DNA from: Opitutaceae bacterium
GTDB taxonomy: Bacteria > Verrucomicrobiota > Verrucomicrobiia > Opitutales > Opitutaceae
Direction of reading: 5' to 3'
Length of the DNA: 64,000 nucleotides
Assembly: GCA_024233285.1 (NCBI GenBank)
Contig: JACKPU010000005.1
Coordinates: forward strand, 124,001 to 188,000
Shown: positions 48,805-57,292 of the stretch, piece after piece
Numbering within the stretch: the stretch's first letter is position 1
Layout: each line of letters begins with the position of its first letter
Program-made: the position numbers and the translations under genes
The notes under the pieces: generated by a model
Seen by the model: only the letters and a program-made list of their open reading frames with translations
Databases searched by the model: none
Told to the model about the DNA's origin: nothing

Positions 48805-49217
48805 GTGCGATGAGCTTCAGTTTGCCGCCCGACGGCGTTCTGCTTGGGTTGGGTTGTGATCTCGTGGAAGTCGAGCGGATCCGTGGTGTGCTTGAACGCC
48901 ACGGCGAGCGCTTTCTTCAGCGCACGTTCACTCCCGAGGAACAGGCTTATTGCGGCGGATTGAAATTTCCGCACAAGCACTACGCCGCGCGCTGGGCGGC
49001 GAAGGAGGCCGTGTCCAAGGCGTTCACCACCGGTATCGGCGGACATCTCGATTGGACTTCCATTTCCGTCTATCACGGTGAGCGCAACGAGCCGCTTGTC
49101 CGGCTGGATGACAAAGCCGCAAGCTTGTTGCGCGAACTGGGTGGAACCGGCGTGATGATCTCGCTTTCCCATACGGAAACTCACGCGATGGCCGTCGCCG
49201 CCTTGGTGCGGTCCTGA
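48801..49217 (+). CDS. acpS: Holo-[acyl-carrier-protein] synthase
   Basis: 138 residues. It transfers 4'-phosphopantetheine from CoA to acyl carrier protein. GLGCDLVEVERI holds the magnesium-binding Asp, and WAAKEAVSKAFTTGIGG the catalytic Glu/Lys motif. The end VMISLSHTETHAMAVAAL is typical. The pdxJ-acpS pair with overlapping stop/start (ATGA) is a common arrangement. A second in-frame ATG at 48810 is an alternative start. Confidence 0.96.
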   Translation: MSAMSFSLPPDGVLLGLGCDLVEVERIRGVLERHGERFLQRTFTPEEQAYCGGLKFPHKHYAARWAAKEAVSKAFTTGIGGHLDWTSISVYHGERNEPLVRLDDKAASLLRELGGTGVMISLSHTETHAMAVAALVRS

Positions 49218-49225
49218 TTGCACCC

Positions 49226-49744
49226 ATGGACGAAACCGAACCCAAATCACCGCCGCTTTCAAAAACCCCTTCGTGGATCATGCTCGGGTTTTTGCTGGGG
49301 GCGGGGTTTGTCTGGCTGCTGCCCCGGCCGGGACCGGAGATCATCGAGGTGCCGGTCAAGGACGACACTCCGCCGCCGCTGGTGGCCGTGCGCACCAAGC
49401 CCGACTTCAGCGAATTGGAAGCGGTTTTCAACGAGTGGCAGCAATACGCGGTGTGGGACAATAACCGGACCGAAGTGGCGTTGTGGGACATCGAGGCCGG
49501 TCAATACGCACGCTTTTATGAAGTGCTGCGCGAGGGTGATGCCTATTATTATCGCTCCATTCCCGCGCTGACCCGCCCGGTGCTCACGCACGGCGTGGAT
49601 ACTTCCGCACCGTTGCTGTTTACCGAACCGGATGAGCGCCGTCGCGAGTGGCTGCGCCAACGCGATGAGGAGACTTGGAAGGCCATTCAAAATTCAATCA
49701 AGCGCACGCCTCCCCCGGGCAAACCCTCGTCTTCGGAGAACTAG
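49226..49744 (+). CDS. Membrane-anchored protein of unknown function
   Basis: 172 residues. A Pro-rich N-terminus is followed by one membrane helix (about residues 16-33, SWIMLGFLLGAGFVWLL) and a soluble region outside the membrane, with EWQQYAVWDNNRTEVALWD and YARFYEVLREGDAYYYRSIP. The C-terminus is charged and ends in a Pro/Ser tail. I recognise no domain. It lies eight bases after acpS and one base before the NAD(P)HX repair gene, so it belongs to the pdxJ-acpS-...-dprA transcript. Confidence 0.65.
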   Translation: MDETEPKSPPLSKTPSWIMLGFLLGAGFVWLLPRPGPEIIEVPVKDDTPPPLVAVRTKPDFSELEAVFNEWQQYAVWDNNRTEVALWDIEAGQYARFYEVLREGDAYYYRSIPALTRPVLTHGVDTSAPLLFTEPDERRREWLRQRDEETWKAIQNSIKRTPPPGKPSSSEN

Positions 49745-49745
49745 C

Positions 49746-51236
49746 ATGAATCATCCTTGGGCGCATCCGGTTCTCTCCGGCGCTGAGACCAAGGCGCTGG
49801 AACAACGATTGTTCGGCGGGGATGAGTCCTTGGAATGGCAGGCGATGCAACGCGCCGGTCAGGCGGTCGCCAAATCGATTCTCGGTGATTTTCGGGAGAT
49901 CGGCGGGTATCCTCCCACGGGGCGCGTGCTGGTGCTGGTTGGCAAAGGCCACAACGGTGGTGATGCTTTGATCGCAGCTGATGCGATTCTAAGTCGGTAT
50001 CCTGCGGCGGCGGCCGATGTGCTTTTTGTTTACGGTTCGTCTTCCTTGCGTCCGTTGGCGCAGCGGGCGTGGCGCGATCTCATGCAGCGTCATGCGAACC
50101 GGGTGCAACCAAGGTCCTTGGAGGCACTGGACAAGAGCTACGTCCTGTCACTTGACGGCGTGTTCGGCTTTCAATTCAGACCGCCGCTTGATGCCACCGC
50201 GACCAAGGCGCTGGCTGCCGCCAACGCCTTGTCGGTGCGAATGCGGGTGGCGGTGGATTTGCCCAGCGGGCTCGATTCTCCCGGTGCATTTCGGGCCGAC
50301 TTTACTTATGGCACCGGCGTGTTGAAGCGCGAGGCGCTTGAGTGCGCGAATGCGGGGCGTCTGCGTTATTTGGATCTCGGTTTCTTTCAGGCCGGCATGC
50401 CTGATGCGGATGATTTTGTGATCACCGCGGCTGCGCTGGCATCGCGGCAGGCTTGGCGCGATCCCCGCACTGAAAAGCGGAAACAGGGGCATCTCTTTGT
50501 GCTCGCGGGTTCGCGCCGCTATCCGGGCGCGGCCCTGATGGCCGTAACCGCTGCGCTGCGCAGTGGGGCGGGCCTGGTGAGTGCGTTCGTGCCGGAGTCA
50601 TTGGTCCCGGCATTTGCGGCCCAAGTGCCGGAAGCCATTTGGGTGGGTTGGCCCGAAACCCCGGACGGAGGACTTGCCCTCGAAGGTATTCATTTGTGGC
50701 GCGAACGACTGAATCAGGCTGCGGCGTTGGTTGTCGGACCCGGTATTGGCCGCGAATCCGAAACCCTGATTCTCGTGTCGGAAATGCTGAAAGCCGCGGC
50801 CGTCCCGGTGGTGGTTGATGCGGATGCGCTGCAACCGGAAGTGCTGGCAAGCGCGCAGGCTCAGTTGGTGCTTACGCCTCATGCCGGCGAATTCAAACGG
50901 ATCGCCGGGGAAAGATCGCTCCGTGATTTTGCATCGGCAACCGGTGCGGTGGTTGCCCTCAAGGGGCCGGTCACCCGCGTTTGTGCGGGCGGTCCGGTTT
51001 TTCACAGTCTGTCCGGCGGTCCGGTGCTCGCGCGTGGCGGCAGTGGCGATTTGCTGGCCGGCATCATTGGGGCGCAAATCGCGCATCGTCCTACGGAGCT
51101 TTTGGCGGCGGTCTGTTGTGGAGTGGCGTGGCATGGCCGGGCTGCAGATGAATTGGCACGCACCCACGGGGCTGAGGCGGTTCGGACCACGCAGTTGCTC
51201 GACTTTCTCCCCGCTGCACTGAAACTGGAGCCATGA
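49746..51236 (+). CDS. nnr: Bifunctional NAD(P)H-hydrate repair enzyme (epimerase + dehydratase)
   Basis: 496 residues from the ATG at 49746. The N-terminal YjeF_N epimerase domain (about 1-215) has LVGKGHNGGDALIAA and AVDLPSGLDSPGAF. The C-terminal ribokinase-like dehydratase domain (about 235-496) has GHLFVLAGSRRYPGAALMAV, LVVGPGIGRESETL, VVVDADALQPEVL, LTPHAGEFKRIAG and RGGSGDLLAGIIGAQIAHR. It repairs NADHX/NADPHX, damaged forms of the cofactors. Fusion of both activities is usual in bacteria. It overlaps dprA by four bases. Confidence 0.96.
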   Translation: MNHPWAHPVLSGAETKALEQRLFGGDESLEWQAMQRAGQAVAKSILGDFREIGGYPPTGRVLVLVGKGHNGGDALIAADAILSRYPAAAADVLFVYGSSSLRPLAQRAWRDLMQRHANRVQPRSLEALDKSYVLSLDGVFGFQFRPPLDATATKALAAANALSVRMRVAVDLPSGLDSPGAFRADFTYGTGVLKREALECANAGRLRYLDLGFFQAGMPDADDFVITAAALASRQAWRDPRTEKRKQGHLFVLAGSRRYPGAALMAVTAALRSGAGLVSAFVPESLVPAFAAQVPEAIWVGWPETPDGGLALEGIHLWRERLNQAAALVVGPGIGRESETLILVSEMLKAAAVPVVVDADALQPEVLASAQAQLVLTPHAGEFKRIAGERSLRDFASATGAVVALKGPVTRVCAGGPVFHSLSGGPVLARGGSGDLLAGIIGAQIAHRPTELLAAVCCGVAWHGRAADELARTHGAEAVRTTQLLDFLPAALKLEP

Positions 51237-52363
51237 ACGGCGAACTGACGGCCCGGCAAGCGCTTCTCATCTTGAATGCGCTGCCCAACATCGGGCCGAT
51301 CACGTTGAACCGCTTGCTCGAAGAGTTGGGTGGCGACCCCTGTGCCGTGCTCCAGTCCCCGGTGAGACGACTCGAATCAGTCAAGGGCGTGGGCCCGGCG
51401 ATCAGCGGCACAGTGGTGAACTGGCGCGATCATTTTGATCTCAAACGCGAGGAGGATCGCATGGCCAAGGCGGGCGCGGATTTTGTCATTCAGGATGACG
51501 CCGGGTATCCGCGCATGTTGAAAGAAATTCACGACCCGCCGATCGGTTTCTACCGCAAGGGGAAGTATGGATTTGACCACCCTTGCATCGCGATTGTCGG
51601 CAGCCGGCGCACGACGCTTTACGGTCAATCTGTCGCCAAACGCTTTGCCGCCGAACTTGCGCGTTTGGGCTTTTGCATCGTGAGCGGGTTGGCCCGCGGC
51701 ATTGATACGGCGGCCCATGAGGGTGCGCTGTCGGTCAACGGGCGGACGGCGGCGGTGTTGGGTTCTGGCATCGATATCATTTATCCGCCCGAAAATCTCC
51801 AACTCTATCGCCAGATCGAAGCGAGTGGGGCGATCATCTCTGAGTTTCCATTTGGTCGACGCGCCGACCGACAGAGCTTTCCCATGCGCAACCGCGTGGT
51901 GGCGGGGATTTGCGACGCCGTGATTGTGGTCGAAAGCGATGTCAACGGCGGCTCAATGATCACGGCGCGTTTTGCCGGCGAACAAGGGCGGCTGGTTTAT
52001 GCGGTGCCGGGCCGGATTGACCAAGCGAGCAGTGCAGGGTGCCACCAGTTGATTCGCGACGGGGCGACGTTGCTCACCAGCGTGGACGATATCTTGGCGG
52101 AATTGAACTATCTGGATGGGCTCAGGCCTTCGCCGATCCCGCTCCGGGAAAAGGCAGGTGATGACGCGACAGCCGCCGCGGAGCTGTCTGAAGCAGAAAC
52201 GAGTATCATGGCGTTCTTCTCGGGTGGCGAACTGCTTTCGGCCGACCTGCTGGCGGAAAAGAGCGGGCAGCCGGTCCATGAAGTGGCCGTGCTGTTGATG
52301 CAGTTGGAACTCAAACGCCTCATCGCCAAACGAACCGACGGCAAGTTTGAGGCTCGCGCTTGA
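51233..52363 (+). CDS. dprA: DNA-processing protein DprA
   Basis: 376 residues. An N-terminal helix-hairpin-helix/SAM-like part (LLILNALPNIGPITLNRLL) precedes the Rossmann-like DprA core with CIAIVGSRRTTLYGQSVAK, CIVSGLARGIDTAAHEGAL, VLGSGIDIIYPPENLQLY, SEFPFGRRADRQSFPMRNRV and ESDVNGGSMITARFAGEQGR. A C-terminal winged helix follows (EKSGQPVHEVAVLLMQLELKRLI). DprA loads RecA on incoming single-stranded DNA during natural transformation. No other competence gene is nearby. Confidence 0.96.
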   Translation: MNGELTARQALLILNALPNIGPITLNRLLEELGGDPCAVLQSPVRRLESVKGVGPAISGTVVNWRDHFDLKREEDRMAKAGADFVIQDDAGYPRMLKEIHDPPIGFYRKGKYGFDHPCIAIVGSRRTTLYGQSVAKRFAAELARLGFCIVSGLARGIDTAAHEGALSVNGRTAAVLGSGIDIIYPPENLQLYRQIEASGAIISEFPFGRRADRQSFPMRNRVVAGICDAVIVVESDVNGGSMITARFAGEQGRLVYAVPGRIDQASSAGCHQLIRDGATLLTSVDDILAELNYLDGLRPSPIPLREKAGDDATAAAELSEAETSIMAFFSGGELLSADLLAEKSGQPVHEVAVLLMQLELKRLIAKRTDGKFEARA

Positions 52364-52388
52364 GCGGTGAAAAGCCATCGCTGTTGCC

Positions 52389-53483
52389 GTGAACCCCTCG
52401 ATTGATCTTTCGAATCTTTTTCTCAAACGGCAGGCCGAATCCCGATCGCTCTCGGCGGAAAATTTCCGGGGTGACAAAGGCGCGGGAGGCATGGCGACGA
52501 AGGAAACGTCGCTCACACCCGGTGCGTGGGAGCAGGCCGTGCATTTGGGCCGCGGTTGGAAAATCTCGCCGTGTCTGCCGTTGAAATCCGGCGAAACCGT
52601 CACGCTCATGGATCACGATGGTCCCGGTATCATCCGGCACATTTGGATCACGTTTGATCAGCGCATCCGGCGGCAGGTCATTCTGCGGATTTATTGGGAC
52701 GGATCAGAGCACCCCTCGGTTGAGTGCCCGATTGGTGATTTCTTCTGCCAATCATGGAATCGTGACCAGAATATCAATGCATTGCCCATCAACGTGAATC
52801 CCAAGGGCGGAATGAACTGTTTCTTCGCGATGCCGTTCAAGCGACACGCACGCATCACCGTGGAAAACGATTCGCCGACTGATATCGCGCACTTCTTTTA
52901 CACCATCAATTACACCCTCGAGCCGGTGTCGCACGATTCGCTGTATTTTCACGCGCAGTTCCGCCGCACGAATCCCGTGCCCTACAAGGATGTTTATACC
53001 ATTCTGGACGGCGTGCAGGGGCACGGCCATTACGTCGGCACCTTCATGAGCTGGCAGCAGAATTGCTCGGGCTGGTGGGGCGAGGGCGAAGTGAAAATGT
53101 ATCTCGATGGCGATCAGGAGTGGCCGACCATCTGCGGAACGGGCACGGAGGATTATTTTGGCGGCGCCTGGTGCTACGATGAGAACGATTTTTCCTCACC
53201 GTATTTTGGGTTTCAGCACGTGGTCGGAAAATCCGGCCAAACCGGGGCGCGGATGACGATGTATCGTTTTCACACGCAGGATCCGGTTTTCTTCAAAAAA
53301 GACCTGCGCGTCACGATCCAAGCCTTGGGGTGGCGTCATTTGGGCTGGAAGGAAATGGGCTTGGAACATCCGCGCTATCACGCGTTGCAGGATGACCTGG
53401 CCTCAGTCGCCTACTGGTATCAAACGCTCCCGCATGCGAAGTTTCCGCCGCTGCCTGATCGCGACGCGCGCGAGATCATCTGA
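52389..53483 (+). CDS. DUF2961/GH172-family protein
   Basis: 364 residues from a GTG start, 25 bases after dprA. It matches the DUF2961 pattern: SAENFRGDKGAGGMA, GPGIIRHIWITFD, LRIYWDGSEHPSVECPIGDFF, WGEGEVKMYLDGDQEWP and CGTGTEDYFGGAW. Some members of this family are now classed as GH172, acting on difructose or D-arabinofuranose linkages through two glutamates. E232 (GEGE) and E254 (GTGTEDY) are the likely equivalents; their spacing of 22 is close to the known pair. There is no signal peptide, so it would act in the cytoplasm. Family well supported; substrate unknown. Confidence 0.85.
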   Translation: MNPSIDLSNLFLKRQAESRSLSAENFRGDKGAGGMATKETSLTPGAWEQAVHLGRGWKISPCLPLKSGETVTLMDHDGPGIIRHIWITFDQRIRRQVILRIYWDGSEHPSVECPIGDFFCQSWNRDQNINALPINVNPKGGMNCFFAMPFKRHARITVENDSPTDIAHFFYTINYTLEPVSHDSLYFHAQFRRTNPVPYKDVYTILDGVQGHGHYVGTFMSWQQNCSGWWGEGEVKMYLDGDQEWPTICGTGTEDYFGGAWCYDENDFSSPYFGFQHVVGKSGQTGARMTMYRFHTQDPVFFKKDLRVTIQALGWRHLGWKEMGLEHPRYHALQDDLASVAYWYQTLPHAKFPPLPDRDAREII

Positions 53484-53528
53484 CCTTCCTCCGCTGAGGA
53501 ACGTTCATTGACCGGCCCGAGCCAGTTC

Positions 53529-54350
53529 TCACGACTTGGCCGGCCCGATCGCGCGCTTCACTTCACCTTCCCAGGTGCCGGCGATGGTGGCGCCATATTC
53601 CTCAAAGCCACCGGTGGCGTGCGGTCCGGTCAGCCTTGGACGCGGATTGCCGATGCGGCCGGTGGTGTAGAATTCCTCGCTGGTCTGGTCCTCGCATAAA
53701 AAGTGATAGGCGAGTCCGGCGCGTTCGGTGTCGGTCAGATTGTCACCGGTGGCGTGCGGTGTGCCGTAACAAAAGAAGAGCACGCCGCCAGCCTTGAGCT
53801 CGACATTGATGGCCTTGGATTCGTCGGGGAAACAACGGATGTGGTGATCGCTGTTTCCATCGCGCTGATGGGGCAGCAGCGTTTCCCAGGAATCAGGCAC
53901 GATGCGCATGGTGCCGTTTTCAATCGTGGCATCATGGATGGCGATCCACATGGCGGTGCCGCGAATGGGTTTGGGAATTTTGAAATAGGCATTGTCCTGA
54001 TGCCAGGCGGTGCCCATGCCGGTTTTGCCGGGTTTGAGAAAAATCTGATCGAGATGCAGCGTGATGGTGGGACCGATCAGGCGGGTGACCGTGTCCACGA
54101 CTTTGGGGGCGAAGGGCAGGGCGCGGATCAACGTGCTGTAGAAATTGGCCGGGCAAAGCTGGAGGTTTTGCTTGGTCTGCGAAGTGGTTTTGCCGTCGCC
54201 GTCGGTGGCGACATTGCGCAGGAACCCATTGCGCTTGAGGCGTGCGATGTCGGCCTGCAAGGCGGCGGTTTCCTCCGCGTTGAAAAAACCGGGCACCGCC
54301 AGGTAGCCGCGGCGACGAAATTGTTCGATCTGGGAAGGGGTAAGTTTCAT
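53529..54350 (-). CDS. Phytanoyl-CoA dioxygenase (PHYH)-family protein
   Basis: 273 residues from the ATG at 54348-54350; the frame also has a start four codons upstream (54362). Non-haem Fe(II)/2-oxoglutarate enzyme fold: N-terminal LTPSQIEQFRRRGYLAVPGFF, iron-binding H-x-D in GTAWHQDNAYF, RGTAMWIAIHDATIENGTMRIV, and the distal His in YGTPHATGDNLTDTERAGLAYHF with an Arg after it. PHYH-family proteins are abundant next to AraC regulators in Verrucomicrobia and related bacteria, mostly without known substrate. It is divergent from the AraC gene, with 72 bases between the starts. Confidence 0.88.
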   Translation of the reverse strand: MKLTPSQIEQFRRRGYLAVPGFFNAEETAALQADIARLKRNGFLRNVATDGDGKTTSQTKQNLQLCPANFYSTLIRALPFAPKVVDTVTRLIGPTITLHLDQIFLKPGKTGMGTAWHQDNAYFKIPKPIRGTAMWIAIHDATIENGTMRIVPDSWETLLPHQRDGNSDHHIRCFPDESKAINVELKAGGVLFFCYGTPHATGDNLTDTERAGLAYHFLCEDQTSEEFYTTGRIGNPRPRLTGPHATGGFEEYGATIAGTWEGEVKRAIGPAKS

Positions 54351-54422
54351 GGGCGGAGCCAATTTAACAGAAGTGGACGGAACTTGCGTTCAATCCCGCA
54401 CAGTGGTAAATCGTGCACATCA

Positions 54423-55277
54423 ATGGAGGGTATCCGTCATTTTGGTCGCGGGAGTGCGCGCACGCTGGGCACGCATCGGGATTATGGGCTTGAGATCATC
54501 TATCTCGAAAAGGGTGCGCTAAACTGGCACGTGCAAGGTCGCGTTGAGCGGGTGAAGGCCGGCTCGCTTTTCTTTTCATTACCGTGGGAAGAGCACGGCA
54601 GCGTGGATGAGTTCGAACCCGGTCATTACTGGCACTGGGTGCAGTTCGGGCTATCGGGTCGAACGGATCGGCCCAGAAGCCGATTCGGTTTTCATCCGGC
54701 TTTCGGCATTCCCACTTCGGAGGCAAGGCAGCTGAGTGAGATGCTGGTGAAATGCGACCGCCACGCGCATCCCGCCACGACCCGCGCGGCGTGGCTCATT
54801 CCGACGTTGGTCGAGGAACTGACTCATCCCGGTCGTTATGGTAACGACTACCTCGCTGCGTTGGGCCGCCTGGCGATCTTGGAGCTGGGACGTTGCATCG
54901 AAAGCGGCGCGGATAATCGCGGGGCGGACGAAGAATCATTGCGCCGGGTCGAATCGTTTGCCGGTCAGCTGCGGCAAACGTGCGATCAGGCTTGGACGCT
55001 CGAAGCAATGGCGGAGCACTGCGATTTGGGACGTTCACGATTTACCACTCTCTGTCGCCGGCTGACCGGGGACAGTCCGCTCGTGTTGGTGAACCGACTG
55101 CGGATTGATCGCGCCAAGGCTCTGCTGCGCGAGACAGGTGATTCGATCACCGACATCGCTTTCGCATGCGGATTCAGTTCGAGCCAGTATTTTGCCCGGG
55201 TATTTCGCGGCTTTACCGGCATGGACGCCCGAAGCTACCGGCTGAAACATGCGAGAATCAGCCCGGGGGCCAGTTGA
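54423..55277 (+). CDS. AraC-family transcriptional regulator
   Basis: 284 residues from the ATG at 54423; the frame is open far upstream through the opposite-strand dioxygenase gene, but the cupin domain begins at this ATG. The N-terminal cupin-like sensor domain has DYGLEIIYLEKGALNWHVQG and SLFFSLPWEEHGSVDEF. The C-terminal double helix-turn-helix has WTLEAMAEHCDLGRSRFTTLCRRLTG and GDSITDIAFACGFSSSQYFARVFRGFTG. It probably controls the divergent PHYH-like gene and perhaps the GH172-like gene. Its last 20 bases overlap the end of the convergent HIT gene. Confidence 0.93.
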   Translation: MEGIRHFGRGSARTLGTHRDYGLEIIYLEKGALNWHVQGRVERVKAGSLFFSLPWEEHGSVDEFEPGHYWHWVQFGLSGRTDRPRSRFGFHPAFGIPTSEARQLSEMLVKCDRHAHPATTRAAWLIPTLVEELTHPGRYGNDYLAALGRLAILELGRCIESGADNRGADEESLRRVESFAGQLRQTCDQAWTLEAMAEHCDLGRSRFTTLCRRLTGDSPLVLVNRLRIDRAKALLRETGDSITDIAFACGFSSSQYFARVFRGFTGMDARSYRLKHARISPGAS

Positions 55278-55593
55278 GCTGGCGGCCGCCGAGCAGGTGG
55301 ACGTGAAGGTGAGGAACGGATTCTCCGCCGTGGGGACCGTTGTTGATCACGATGCGATAACCGGCGGCGAGATTGAGTTGGCCGGCCAAGTTGGCGGCGG
55401 TGAGCAGCAGGTGGCCGAGCAAGGTTTGGTCGGTGAGCGACGCCTCGTTAATCCGGGGTATGGCTTTCTTGGGTATAACCAGAATATGAACGGGCGCCTG
55501 CGGTTGGATGTCGTGAATGGCGATGCAGTGCTCGTCCTCGTGGGCGATCTTGGCGGGGATTTCGCGGGCGATGATTTTTTCGAAGAGTGTCAT
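55258..55593 (-). CDS. HIT-family nucleotide-binding protein (HinT-like)
   Basis: 111 residues. The histidine triad is HLHVHLLGGR near the C-terminus, preceded by YRIVINNGPHGGESVPH; the N-terminal part has TLFEKIIAREIPAKIAHED and PVHILVIPKKAIPRI. HinT proteins hydrolyse adenosine phosphoramidates. Length and sequence match the family throughout. The 3' end overlaps the convergent AraC gene by 20 bases. Upstream lies the second REP-like element. Confidence 0.96.
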   Translation of the reverse strand: MTLFEKIIAREIPAKIAHEDEHCIAIHDIQPQAPVHILVIPKKAIPRINEASLTDQTLLGHLLLTAANLAGQLNLAAGYRIVINNGPHGGESVPHLHVHLLGGRQLNWPPG

Positions 55594-55603
55594 GGAGATG
55601 GCT

Positions 55604-55686
55604 TAAAATGTGGGAATCAGGAAGTCAGGGAATGCCGTCAGCATGAATAGGGGTCGTGTTTCTTCCGGCTTTCCTGATTTCCACAT
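55604..55686. repeat. REP-like palindromic element, copy B
   Basis: Near-perfect inverted arms: TGTGGGAATCAGGAAG (55609-55624) and CTTTCCTGATTTCCACA (55669-55685), differing by one inserted and one changed base, with a 44-base spacer containing TCAGGGAATGCC. The sequence shares several blocks with copy A at 47985-48042. It exactly fills the gap between the HIT gene and the next gene on the minus strand. Confidence 0.6.
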
Positions 55687-55691
55687 GACAC

Positions 55692-56195
55692 TCAGAGAAA
55701 CAGCAATTGCAGATTGGCGGTGGGGGCGGTGCGGGCGGCGGCGAGATCGCGGATGAAGTTCAGCAGTTCGTCGTAGTCGCGCAGGCGGCGGCCGACGGCG
55801 CGCTTGGGCGGCGGGATGAGTGCCGGGCGCAGATTGGTGACGAGCAGGGTTGCATCGCGATGTTTCGCGAGCTGCTTGAGCCCGGTCATGATTTCATCGC
55901 GCGCGAAGAGCGGGGTCGCGGAGGTCAAGGTGCGCGTGGCATCCCAGTGAAAGAAACCATGCGACGGCAGGTGGGAGAAGGACTGCGCGAGCAGGCGCGC
56001 GGCGGCGGCGTTGAACGCAGCGTCGTATTTGGCCGCGTAGTCGGGGTGCGCCGACATTTGCGCCTCAAGTTCCGTCAAGCTGAACGCAATGGCCGACTTG
56101 ATCTGTTCGGCCAGATAAAGGTCCTGTCCGGTGACGTGCGCAAAGAGCGCGTTGATGAAGTGCAACCGCCGCAGATCGGCGTGATCGGCGGTCAT
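55692..56195 (-). CDS. Protein of unknown function coupled to nrdR
   Basis: 167 residues, soluble, rich in Ala and Leu, predicted mostly helical (LRRLHFINALFAHVTGQDLY, IKSAIAFSLTELEAQMSAHP, AAFNAAAARLLAQSFSHLP). A basic Pro-rich stretch (RPALIPPPKRAVGRRLRDY) lies in the C-terminal third. I do not recognise a family. Its ATG overlaps the nrdR stop by four bases (ATGA on the minus strand), so it is translated with nrdR. Normal codon use and the coupling support a real gene. Confidence 0.65.
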   Translation of the reverse strand: MTADHADLRRLHFINALFAHVTGQDLYLAEQIKSAIAFSLTELEAQMSAHPDYAAKYDAAFNAAAARLLAQSFSHLPSHGFFHWDATRTLTSATPLFARDEIMTGLKQLAKHRDATLLVTNLRPALIPPPKRAVGRRLRDYDELLNFIRDLAAARTAPTANLQLLFL

Positions 56196-56650
56196 TTCTT
56201 CGGCTTGGGCAGGCTGCTGATTTCCTGCATGAATTCGGAGACGTCGCGAAACTCCTTATACACGCTGGCGAAGCGCACGTAGGCGACCTGATCGATGGTG
56301 CGCAGACGTTGCATCACATTTTCGCCGATCGCGCTGGAGGGAATCTCGCTTTCAAACTGGGCTTCGAGCACATCGACCACATCGTCGACCAGCATGCTCA
56401 TTTGCTCGATATCCACCGGGCGCTTGTGGCAGGCGGCCCGCACGGCATGGATCAGTTTTTCACGGTCGAACTCTTCACGCCGGCCGTCCCGTTTGATGAC
56501 GACCAGTCCGTCCCGCACGAGTGATTCGGTGGTGCTGAAACGGTTGCCGCATTCGAGGCATTCGCGCCGGCGCCGGATGGAATTGCCCTCGCGGCTGATG
56601 CGCGAGTCGATGACCTTGTCTTCAATGGAAGTGCACTTGGGGCAGCGCAT
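56192..56650 (-). CDS. nrdR: Transcriptional repressor NrdR
   Basis: 152 residues from the ATG at 56648-56650; the frame is open further upstream within the amidotransferase gene but the family start is MRCPKCTSIEDKVIDSR. The zinc ribbon is intact (C3, C6 and the CLECGNRFST pair), followed by the ATP-cone domain (VIKRDGRREEFDREKLIHAVRAAC, ...VMQRLRTIDQVAYVRFASVYKEF). NrdR senses ATP/dATP and represses ribonucleotide reductase genes. No nrd gene is in this window. Confidence 0.96.
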   Translation of the reverse strand: MRCPKCTSIEDKVIDSRISREGNSIRRRRECLECGNRFSTTESLVRDGLVVIKRDGRREEFDREKLIHAVRAACHKRPVDIEQMSMLVDDVVDVLEAQFESEIPSSAIGENVMQRLRTIDQVAYVRFASVYKEFRDVSEFMQEISSLPKPKK

Positions 56651-56658
56651 AAGCGGGA

Positions 56659-57225
56659 TCAGTTGAGGGCCAGAAAGTTTTGCAGAATCGTCATGCCGTG
56701 TTGAGTGGCGATGGATTCCGGGTGGAACTGCACGCCCCAGATCGGCAGGGTTTTGTGGCGCAGGCCCATGACTTCGCCTTCGGCCGTCTCGGCGGTGATG
56801 GCTAGGCAGTCCGGCATGGTGGCGCGATCGACCAGCAGCGAGTGGTAACGCGTGGCGGCGAAATCCTGCGGCAGCCCCTTGAACAGATCGGTGTTTTGGT
56901 GGCGAATGGGCGAGGTCTTGCCGTGCATCAGGCGTTGGGCGCGCACAATGTTGCCGCCGAAATACTGGCCGATGGATTGCATGCCGAGGCAGACGCCGAA
57001 GATGGGCTTTTTGCCGGCAAACGCCCCGATGATGTCGAGGGAGACGCCGGCCTCGCTCGGCGAACACGGGCCGGGCGAAACGAGCACGCGGTCAGGATTG
57101 AGGGCCAGCGCCTGATCGGGGGTTATCTCGTTGTTGCGGAAAACGCGCTGCGTCACGCCCAACTGACCGAAGTATTGGACGAGGTTGAAGGTAAAGGAGT
57201 CGAAATTGTCGATGACGAGCAGCAC
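56659..57225 (-). CDS. Glutamine amidotransferase subunit (PabA/TrpG type)
   Basis: 188 residues from the GTG at 57223-57225, giving the family start VLLVIDNFDSFTFNLVQYF; a longer frame to an ATG at 57300 would overlap the divergent tgt promoter and is unlikely. The triad is C79 (FGVCLGMQSIGQ), H168 and E170 (GVQFHPESIATQHG); the oxyanion loop is VSPGPCSPSEAG. The subunit feeds ammonia to aminodeoxychorismate or anthranilate synthase. Neither trpE nor pabB lies next to it, so the pathway cannot be told; one subunit may serve both. Confidence 0.92.
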   Translation of the reverse strand: MLLVIDNFDSFTFNLVQYFGQLGVTQRVFRNNEITPDQALALNPDRVLVSPGPCSPSEAGVSLDIIGAFAGKKPIFGVCLGMQSIGQYFGGNIVRAQRLMHGKTSPIRHQNTDLFKGLPQDFAATRYHSLLVDRATMPDCLAITAETAEGEVMGLRHKTLPIWGVQFHPESIATQHGMTILQNFLALN

Positions 57226-57247
57226 AAAGGAACCATCTACCGACGGG

Positions 57248-57278
57248 TTGACACAGGGGTCAAGCGTGCGGGTAGTGT
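57248..57278 (+). promoter_or_regulatory. Candidate tgt promoter
   Basis: A consensus -35 TTGACA (57248-57253) and TAGTGT (57273-57278) with a 19-base spacer, 14 bases upstream of the tgt ATG. The -35 is perfect; the spacer is long. The divergent amidotransferase gene starts at 57225, so this short region must serve both directions. Confidence 0.5.
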
Positions 57279-57292
57279 GTGGCACCTGCCTG

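Noticed and set aside
53703..54422. Upstream in-frame extension of the AraC gene by 240 codons.
   Set aside because: It runs antisense through the PHYH-like gene and is Gly-rich without a fold; the regulator domain starts at 54423.
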